Below are positions 58,111 through 64,000 of a stretch of DNA of 64,000 nucleotides, piece by piece. The stretch spans positions 117,371 through 181,370 of the forward strand of contig JAFEBH010000001.1 in the NCBI GenBank assembly GCA_018242765.1, read 5' to 3'. Origin of the DNA: Nitrospira sp. GTDB lineage: Bacteria; Nitrospirota; Nitrospiria; Nitrospirales; Nitrospiraceae. The notes under the pieces were generated by a model. It was not told the origin of the DNA and ran no database searches. It was given only the letters and a program-made list of their open reading frames with translations. Every line of letters starts with the position of its first letter. Position 1 is the first letter of the stretch. The translations under genes and the position numbers were made by a program.

Positions 58111-58860
58111 GTGATCTGGTCGAAGTATTCAGCGCCTCAAGCTTTTTATCCTCTGGCAGGCCGTCTCATTCCCTGGTTCGCGGCGGTAGCTGTTATTCTG
58201 ATGGTCGTTGGCCTCTACATGGGGTTCTTTGTGGCGCCCACCGACTTTCAGCAGGGGGAATCCTATCGGATTATCTTTGTGCATGTTCCCGCTGCGTGGA
58301 TGTCGATGTTCTTGTATGTGGTGATGGCCGTCTGGGCTGGCGTCGGGATGGGACTCAATGCGCGATTGTCCTTCATGATGGCGCAGGCGATCGCGCCAAC
58401 CGGGGCGATGTTTACCTTTTTGGCCTTGTTGACAGGGGCTATGTGGGGCAAGCCTACATGGGGAGCCTGGTGGGTTTGGGATGCCCGATTGACGTCGGAA
58501 CTGATCCTCCTCTTTCAGTATGCGGGAGTGATGTTGCTGCGGACCTCGATTGATGACTTGCGCCGTGCCGATCGTTCTAGCGCGGTGTTCGCGCTGGTTG
58601 GGGTCGTCAATGTGCCGATCATCTATTATTCCGTTCAATGGTGGAACACGTTGCACCAAGGGGCTTCGGTGAGTATGGCGACTGGTTCGAAAATGGCGGC
58701 GACCATGCTGATGGCCATGCTCATTATGACGATCGCATTTTGGATGTACAGTATTGCGGTGATTCTGGCTCGGGTCCGCTGTGTCATGCTTGAGCGGGAA
58801 TCTCTGCCAACGTGGGATGAAAAGCCGACGGTAGTTCACGAAGCGGTGGAGGCGCGCTGA
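58111..58860 (+). CDS. ccmC: Heme handling protein CcmC
   Basis: CcmC presents heme to CcmE and has the tryptophan-rich WWD signature WGAWWVWDARLTSELILLFQY (about residues 122-142), with six helices and conserved periplasmic histidines in IIFVHVPAAWMS and near NTLHQG. The 249-residue form starts at GTG 58111 with AAAAGG 10 bases upstream; the longer open frame into ccmB is not coding. It ends overlapping ccmD by one base. Confidence 0.95.
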   Translation: MIWSKYSAPQAFYPLAGRLIPWFAAVAVILMVVGLYMGFFVAPTDFQQGESYRIIFVHVPAAWMSMFLYVVMAVWAGVGMGLNARLSFMMAQAIAPTGAMFTFLALLTGAMWGKPTWGAWWVWDARLTSELILLFQYAGVMLLRTSIDDLRRADRSSAVFALVGVVNVPIIYYSVQWWNTLHQGASVSMATGSKMAATMLMAMLIMTIAFWMYSIAVILARVRCVMLERESLPTWDEKPTVVHEAVEAR

Positions 58861-59045
58861 TGCAGTGGGGGAGTGCATCGGAGTTTTTTGCAATGGGAGG
58901 CTATGGCCTCTATGTCTGGACCTCGTTTATCGCCACGGCGTTGTGCATGATATGGGAAGTCTTGGCCCTGTGGCGGCGACGAGCGGCAGCGCGCGCTGAG
59001 CAGCGGGCTGCGTTGTTAGGAGGTACGGATGAAACCGCGGCATAA
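58860..59045 (+). CDS. ccmD: CcmD, small subunit of the heme exporter
   Basis: A 61-residue single-helix membrane protein: the segment [20 protein letters not shown] is the CcmD motif, followed by a basic, Arg-rich cytoplasmic tail ([12 protein letters not shown]). CcmD helps release holo-CcmE from CcmABC. Start and stop overlap both neighbours, ccmC by one base and ccmE by 17. Confidence 0.9.
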   Translation: MQWGSASEFFAMGGYGLYVWTSFIATALCMIWEVLALWRRRAAARAEQRAALLGGTDETAA

Positions 59046-59511
59046 ACGTTTTGTATTTATCGGGTTAGGGCTAGTTGTCTTGGGGATTGCGACGGTTTTG
59101 GTCTTGAACGCGTTCCAGAGCAATCTGGTTTTCTTTTTCACGCCGACGCAAGTGGTGAACGGCGAAGTGCCGCAAGGGCGCAGCTTCCGGATTGGGGGCA
59201 TGGTTGAAGATGGGAGCCTCGTGCGCGAAAACGATGGACTCACCGTTCGGTTCATCGTGACCGATACGGCGAAGCGGGTTCCGGTGACCTATAAGGGGAT
59301 TCTCCCGGATCTCTTTAAAGAAGGAAAAGGCGCGGTTGCTCAGGGAAAACTCATCGGTGACGGCACGTTTGTCGCCAGCGAAGTGCTGGCTAAACATGAT
59401 GAAAACTATATGCCACCTGAAGCGGCCGAGGCACTTGCGAAAGCCAAGGCATCTGGTGCGCAACAAAGCAAATCGCTCGTGGTTCCTGAAGGTAGGAAAG
59501 ATTCACTATGA
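59029..59511 (+). CDS. ccmE: Heme chaperone CcmE
   Basis: CcmE binds heme covalently and carries it to CcmF. The 160-residue protein has an N-terminal anchor (residues 9-26), an OB-fold periplasmic domain and the heme-binding His123 in [12 protein letters not shown], the classic H-type motif. A flexible C-terminal tail follows. It overlaps ccmD by 17 bases and ccmF by 4. Confidence 0.97.
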   Translation: MKPRHKRFVFIGLGLVVLGIATVLVLNAFQSNLVFFFTPTQVVNGEVPQGRSFRIGGMVEDGSLVRENDGLTVRFIVTDTAKRVPVTYKGILPDLFKEGKGAVAQGKLIGDGTFVASEVLAKHDENYMPPEAAEALAKAKASGAQQSKSLVVPEGRKDSL

Positions 59512-61499
59512 TTCCAGAGATCGGTCATTTTGCGTTGATTCTTGCACTGTGCGTTGCTGTGGTGCAGGGCATCCTCCCCATCTATGGTGCGGCAGTTGGA
59601 AATTCGGCATTGATGGCTGTGGCGAAGCCAGCCGCACGTGGGCAGTTTCTCTTGGTGCTCACCGCGTTCGGCTGTCTTGCGTATGCGTTTGCCGAGAAAG
59701 ATTTCTCCGTCCTGTACGTCGCAGCCACAAGCAACTCTCAGCTCCCGCTCCATTATCGCTTGGCGGCGATCTGGGGTGCGCATGAGGGGTCGCTGCTTTT
59801 ATGGACCTTCATCCTGACCATCTGGATGTTTGCGGTCACGTTGTTCTCCGCTCATCTTCCCGAGTCCACGCGATCTCGTATTCTCGGCGTGATGGGCCTC
59901 GTCAGCATCGGATTTCTTTTGTTCATGCTGACGGTCTCCAATCCGTTCGAGCGGCTGATTCCTGCCGCTGCTGAGGGGCGTGACCTTAATCCCCTCTTGC
60001 AGGATCCAGGCATGGTGATCCATCCGCCAATGCTGTACATGGGGTATGTCGGGTTCTCAGTGGCCTTTGCCTTTGCCATTGCTGCCCTACTAGGTGGAAA
60101 TCTCGATGCGGCCTGGGCTCGCTGGTCTCGCCCATGGACGACTGTCGCGTGGTGCTTTCTGACGGTCGGCATCGCGATGGGGAGTGGCTGGGCCTATTAC
60201 GAGTTAGGCTGGGGTGGCTGGTGGTTCTGGGATCCGGTTGAGAACGCCTCCTTCATGCCGTGGCTGGCAGGGACGGCTTTGGTTCATTCATTAGCTGTCA
60301 CGGACAAACGGGGTGGATTCAAAGTCTGGACGGTTCTTCTTGCCATCATGGCATTTTCGCTCAGCTTACTTGGGACCTTTCTTGTCCGCTCCGGTGTGTT
60401 GACCTCCGTCCATGCTTTTGCGACCGATCCGAAGCGCGGCATGTTCATTTTGGCGTTTTTAGCGGTCGTCATCGGCGGGTCGCTTGCGCTCTATGCCTGG
60501 CGGGCCCCGCGTGTCGGATTGGGCGGCAGTTTTGCGTCGGTGTCGCGTGAAGGAATGCTGCTGGCGAACAATGTGCTGCTGGTTGCGGCGATGGGATCCG
60601 TGTTGTTGGGGACGCTGTACCCTTTGTTCTTGGACGCGCTGGATCTTGGGAAAATCTCCGTCGGGCCTCCGTATTTTGACTCAGTCTTCGTTCCATTGAT
60701 GGCTCCGGCGATCTTCTTGATGGGAATCGGTCCGTTGGCGCAATGGAAAAAGGCAAGTCTTCCTGATTTGGCAAAGCGATTGAAATGGGCATTCGGAGTG
60801 AGCGTGGTCACCGCCATTGTCCTTCCCATGGTGATGGGCAATTGGACTCCGTTGCTCAGCCTTGGACTCCTGCTGGCGATCTGGATTGTGACGACTGCCG
60901 TTGTGACGCTCCGAGAACGGTTGACGCATGTCACTGGCAATAGTCTCATGGAGCGTCTGGCTGCCGTGCCAAGATCCTACTGGGGGATGCTCGTTGCACA
61001 CTGTGGGATTGCAGTGTTTATTGTCGGTGTCACGATGGTGAAGGGCTTCGAGACGGAAAAAGATGTGCGGATGAATGTCGGAGAGACGGCGACGATCGGT
61101 GACTATACGTTCCGATTTGACGGGGCGCAGGATGTTGTTGGCCCGAATTACACCGCCGCGCGGGGGACGTTCGCGGTGAGTCGTGATGGCCGAGAGGCGA
61201 CGGTTCTCTACCCTGAGAAGAGGCGGTATACGGCTCAGAATCAGGTCATGACCGAAGCGGCGATTGATCCTGGATTGTTACGGGATCTGTATGTGTCGTT
61301 GGGGGAACCGCTCGATGACGGAGCCTGGAGCGTGAGGCTCTACCATAAGCCGTTCGTCGATTGGATTTGGGGCGGATGTTTTATCATGGCTCTGGGTGGT
61401 GTGCTCGCCATCAGCGATCGCCGGTATCGCATCGCATGGCGTCGGCAAGAGCCGGCTGTGCCTGCGTCCACTCGAGCCGCAAGGCGAAAAGTGGCATGA
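59508..61499 (+). CDS. ccmF: Cytochrome c heme lyase subunit CcmF
   Basis: CcmF ligates heme to apocytochromes with CcmH. The 663-residue protein has about fifteen helices and the WWD signature [19 protein letters not shown] (about residues 238-256). Conserved periplasmic histidine regions are [21 protein letters not shown] and [18 protein letters not shown] long periplasmic domain near the end ([21 protein letters not shown]) matches the family. It overlaps ccmE and ccmG. Confidence 0.97.
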   Translation: MIPEIGHFALILALCVAVVQGILPIYGAAVGNSALMAVAKPAARGQFLLVLTAFGCLAYAFAEKDFSVLYVAATSNSQLPLHYRLAAIWGAHEGSLLLWTFILTIWMFAVTLFSAHLPESTRSRILGVMGLVSIGFLLFMLTVSNPFERLIPAAAEGRDLNPLLQDPGMVIHPPMLYMGYVGFSVAFAFAIAALLGGNLDAAWARWSRPWTTVAWCFLTVGIAMGSGWAYYELGWGGWWFWDPVENASFMPWLAGTALVHSLAVTDKRGGFKVWTVLLAIMAFSLSLLGTFLVRSGVLTSVHAFATDPKRGMFILAFLAVVIGGSLALYAWRAPRVGLGGSFASVSREGMLLANNVLLVAAMGSVLLGTLYPLFLDALDLGKISVGPPYFDSVFVPLMAPAIFLMGIGPLAQWKKASLPDLAKRLKWAFGVSVVTAIVLPMVMGNWTPLLSLGLLLAIWIVTTAVVTLRERLTHVTGNSLMERLAAVPRSYWGMLVAHCGIAVFIVGVTMVKGFETEKDVRMNVGETATIGDYTFRFDGAQDVVGPNYTAARGTFAVSRDGREATVLYPEKRRYTAQNQVMTEAAIDPGLLRDLYVSLGEPLDDGAWSVRLYHKPFVDWIWGGCFIMALGGVLAISDRRYRIAWRRQEPAVPASTRAARRKVA

Positions 61500-62023
61500 A
61501 CCGCTTTCTTCTGCCGCTGTCCATTTTTATCGTCGTCGTCGTGTTTCTCGGGATCGGGCTGAAGCTCAATCCAAGGGAAATTCCCTCTCCGCTCGTCGGG
61601 AAGGCTGCACCGGATTTCTCTCAGCCACAACTCTTCGAGCCAGCCAAAGCGTTTTCGCCTGCGGATATGAAAGGGAAAGTTTGGCTGCTCAATTTTTGGG
61701 CCTCGTGGTGCAGTGGATGTAAGACGGAACATCCCGTCCTGATGGATCTGGCCAAGTCCGGTCAAGTGCCGATCTACGGGATGGATTATAAAGACCAACG
61801 GGATGAAGCCATGACCTGGTTAAGCCGGTGGGGAAATCCCTATCCGGTCGTAGGCGTAGATGACGCCGGCCGGGTCGGGATCAATTATGGGGTGTATGGC
61901 GTGCCGGAGACGTATGTCATCGACAAGCAAGGGGTCATTCGCTACAAACAAATCGGCCCCCTGGATCCTGATACCGTTGAGACGAAGATCATCCCCCTTG
62001 TCAAGCAACTTGAAGCCCAATGA
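61496..62023 (+). CDS. ccmG: Thiol:disulfide oxidoreductase CcmG/DsbE
   Basis: CcmG keeps apocytochrome heme-binding cysteines reduced. The 175-residue protein has an N-terminal anchor, the thioredoxin fold with active site WCSGC (residues 71-75), and the cis-proline region YGVYGVPETYVIDKQG. The central GCK...EHPVLMDL region matches the family. The CSGC dipeptide is unusual compared with the more common CxPC. The ATG lies in the ccmF stop. Confidence 0.95.
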   Translation: MNRFLLPLSIFIVVVVFLGIGLKLNPREIPSPLVGKAAPDFSQPQLFEPAKAFSPADMKGKVWLLNFWASWCSGCKTEHPVLMDLAKSGQVPIYGMDYKDQRDEAMTWLSRWGNPYPVVGVDDAGRVGINYGVYGVPETYVIDKQGVIRYKQIGPLDPDTVETKIIPLVKQLEAQ

Positions 62024-62490
62024 ATATGAAATGGATCGCACTCATCGTCGTCTTGTTCCTGTCGGGGCCGGCCTGGGCTGGTGAAGCTAGGCCGTTGGCT
62101 GATGACCCGGCGGGTGAGGCACGACTGAAACATCTTGCCGTTGAACTGCGCTGCCTGGTCTGTCAGAACCAGACATTGGCCGATTCCAACGCCCCACTCG
62201 CCGAAGATCTGCGTCGGGAAGTTCGGGAAATGATCGCCAAGAACATGAGTGATCAGGAGATCATTGAATTTCTGACGGCGCGATACGGTGACTTTGTACT
62301 ATATCGACCGCCACTCAAAGCCTCGACGACCCTTCTGTGGGCCGGGCCGTTTCTCTTGGTGATCGTTGGTGCGACGGCGCTGATCATTACGCTGCGGCGT
62401 CGAGCTGGGAAAGTAGTTGATGTGACGGTTACGGAAGATGAGCATCGACGGGTTGAACAACTCTTGGCGGAAGGAGGCAAGCGATCATGA
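62020..62490 (+). CDS. ccmH: Cytochrome c biogenesis protein CcmH
   Basis: CcmH (CycL-like) reduces apocytochrome disulfides and works with CcmF. The 156-residue protein has a signal peptide (about residues 1-21), the LRCLVCQNQTLADSNAPLA motif with Cys45 and Cys48, and one C-terminal helix near 107-127. It overlaps ccmG and ccmI by 4 bases each. Confidence 0.96.
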   Translation: MNMKWIALIVVLFLSGPAWAGEARPLADDPAGEARLKHLAVELRCLVCQNQTLADSNAPLAEDLRREVREMIAKNMSDQEIIEFLTARYGDFVLYRPPLKASTTLLWAGPFLLVIVGATALIITLRRRAGKVVDVTVTEDEHRRVEQLLAEGGKRS

Positions 62491-63773
62491 CAGCGACATT
62501 CTGGGCGATCGTGTCGGCTATGACTCTTGCCATTTTAGGAATCGTTCTACGCCCGCTGTTGATGCGTCAATCGACTGTGACAAATGAACAGGAGAAGAAA
62601 CTGCCGGTGTATCGGCAGCAATTCTCGGAGCTGGAACAAGATCTTGCCAGTGGCTTATTGACTGATGACCAGTACCAGGCAGCGCGCAGTGAACTGGAAC
62701 GTCGAGTATTAGAGGAAACTGGTTCAACTGAACCTTCAACCATGACCACCGGAGGACTTGTGAATCTTCGACTCGTGGCGCTTTCGTTAGCGATGATTAT
62801 TCCGGCGTCCAGCGGTGTCCTCTACTGGACATTGGGGAATCCTGCCGCTATGACCCACCCAACGGCGTCCTCCGCTTCTCAAGGTGGCCCAGGCGGCGGT
62901 GCGCAGATGGCGGAGAGTCTGAACCAGCTTATCGAACAATTGCGAAAAAAGTTGGAGCAGAACCCGAATGATGCAGTCGGGTGGGGGTTGCTTGCTCGAT
63001 CTTATATGGCGATGGAGCGGTATGCGGATGCGGTGCCAATTTTTGAACGGGCGACAAAGCTTGATCCTGACAATGCCAGTCTTCTGGCTGACTATGCCGA
63101 TGCCCTCGCCGTGCACCAGGGGCGGAAGCTTGAGGGTAGGCCGGAAACGTTGATCCAAAAGGCGTTGAAGCTTGATCCTCATAACGTTAAGGCCCTGATG
63201 TTATCGGGAACGATTGCCTACAACCGGAAAGACTTCGCACGGGCGGCGAAGGAATGGGAGGATGCCCACACCTACCTTCCTCCCGACGATCAGGAATCTG
63301 CGGATCAGTTGAAGGCCAGCATCGCCGAAGCCAAGCGTCGTCTTGGTAGTCCCGGTATGAATATGATGGTGGCGAATCCGCCAATGGAGGCAGCCAAGCC
63401 TGCTAAACCAGCAGCGCAATCCGGGCAGTCTCGTGCAATTACAGGGAAGGTAATATTGGGGCCGAACCTGGCGAGCAAGGGTTCTCTGCCGGACACCTTA
63501 TTTGTGTTTGCCAAGGATGTGGCTGGTCCACCCATGCCGGTCTCGATTGTGAGGGCATCAAGAAAGGATCTCCCATTTACATTCCGGCTTGATGACTCTA
63601 CCAGCCCGATGCCGTCAAGAAAGCTATCGGATATCGACACCGTTGTCATCGTGGCGCGTCTGTCAAAATCCGGAAAGGCGATGCCAGAAAGTGGGGATTT
63701 GGAGGGTATGAGTCAGCCGATCAAGCCTGGTGCTGAAAATATTACGGTCGTCATTGATCGAGAGCGACCATAA
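62487..63773 (+). CDS. ccmI: CcmI, TPR-containing apocytochrome chaperone
   Basis: CcmI holds apocytochrome c for heme ligation. The 428-residue protein has two membrane segments (residues 4-24 and about 94-114) around a cytoplasmic loop. A periplasmic TPR domain follows (AVGWGLLARSYMAMERYADAVPIFERA, LDPDNASLLADYADAL, KGTIAYNRKDFARAAKEWEDA-like). The C-terminal beta domain reads GKVILGPNLASKGSLPDTLFVFAKDV. It is the last gene of the ccm run; 216 bases follow before the next start. Confidence 0.93.
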   Translation: MTATFWAIVSAMTLAILGIVLRPLLMRQSTVTNEQEKKLPVYRQQFSELEQDLASGLLTDDQYQAARSELERRVLEETGSTEPSTMTTGGLVNLRLVALSLAMIIPASSGVLYWTLGNPAAMTHPTASSASQGGPGGGAQMAESLNQLIEQLRKKLEQNPNDAVGWGLLARSYMAMERYADAVPIFERATKLDPDNASLLADYADALAVHQGRKLEGRPETLIQKALKLDPHNVKALMLSGTIAYNRKDFARAAKEWEDAHTYLPPDDQESADQLKASIAEAKRRLGSPGMNMMVANPPMEAAKPAKPAAQSGQSRAITGKVILGPNLASKGSLPDTLFVFAKDVAGPPMPVSIVRASRKDLPFTFRLDDSTSPMPSRKLSDIDTVVIVARLSKSGKAMPESGDLEGMSQPIKPGAENITVVIDRERP

Positions 63774-63844
63774 GCGTGGTGGAATCTTTATCATTTTGGT
63801 GAAGAAATCTGCGAAGTTCCAAGGCCGTTGTGTGTGAAAATTTC

Positions 63845-63873
63845 TTGACACTCCTATGGGGCTGAGCTATATT
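63845..63873 (+). promoter_or_regulatory. Near-consensus sigma-70 promoter
   Basis: TTGACA (63845-63850) and TATATT (63868-63873) are spaced by exactly 17 bases. The predicted start is near 63880, with a leader of about 110 bases to the gene that begins at the window edge. It is the best match to consensus in the window and suggests strong expression of the downstream gene. Confidence 0.8.
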
Positions 63874-63989
63874 TCGCCGCCATTCTATTTTAATCTTGCG
63901 CAATAGAAGTAAGTAGATACAAGCGTGCAATGAATGAGTGTTTGTTGAGGGACAGAGCGCACTGGCCATCAAACGGAAGGAGTCGAGCT

Positions 63990-64000
63990 GTGATGGTGAA
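63990..64000 (+). CDS. Start of a gene cut off by the window end
   Basis: AAGGAG at 63977-63982 is followed by GTG 63990 and ATG 63993, the beginning of a reading frame (ATG GTG A...). Only three to four codons are visible, so the product is unknown. The strong promoter and the adjacent ccm operon make a cytochrome or other highly expressed protein a reasonable guess only. Confidence 0.6.

Overview
The window reads as chromosomal DNA of a Gram-negative, cytochrome-rich bacterium, most likely a Nitrospira-like member of the Nitrospirota. The reasons are its moderate GC, a complete system I cytochrome c maturation operon, a PagL-type outer-membrane enzyme, murein elongation genes, and a SpoIID-domain protein in an otherwise Gram-negative setting. 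The lineage is an inference from gene content and order; there is no rRNA in the window to fix it.

Layout. 1-6249: rpmE, a terminator, then prfA-prmC-murA-hisG-hisD-hisB, tightly packed and partly overlapping. 6250-9152: an accessory insertion that splits the histidine genes. It holds a membrane acyltransferase and a decayed minus-strand mntA-hepT toxin-antitoxin pair. 9153-12754: hisH, a small lipoprotein, hisA, hisF and hisIE. 12825-17877: a HIT protein, dnaG-rpoD, a CAT-anticodon tRNA and a coiled-coil zinc-ribbon protein. 18067-20857: a minus-strand lipoprotein, rnhC, an M48 lipoprotein protease and the RNase P RNA.

20927-31873: branched-chain amino acid and phospholipid synthesis. The order is ilvB-ilvN-ilvC, psd-pssA, a leucine (CUC) T-box leader, a 123-bp palindromic element, leuA, a cupin, leuB, an NHL beta-propeller protein and asd. 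31933-34417: DUF2905, SpoIID-domain protein, queA. 34602-35999: a SurA_N/PpiD-like anchored chaperone (minus strand) and an RDD membrane protein. 36067-43167: the cell-shape cluster mreB-mreC-mreD-mrdA-rodA followed by rng. 43257-47728: dprA, topA, pagL.

47853-56616 is a looser, accessory-looking stretch. It holds a frameshifted secreted M20 peptidase, a TetA-like MFS transporter, a small alpha/beta-barrel protein, a CNT nucleoside transporter, small lipoprotein and peptide genes, a MarR regulator divergent from a dicarboxylate/amino-acid symporter, and a DUF1269 protein. 56796-63773 is ccmABCDEFGHI in one unbroken run. The window ends with a near-consensus sigma-70 promoter and the first codons of the next gene.

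The most notable points are the T-box plus palindromic element before leuA, the decayed mntA-hepT pair inside the split his locus, the frameshift separating signal peptide and body of the M20 peptidase, the long palindromic hairpin in the ilvB leader, a short-form HisG with no hisZ nearby, and a 26-codon membrane-peptide ORF. I found no CRISPR array, intact insertion sequence, prophage or clearly new multigene system.
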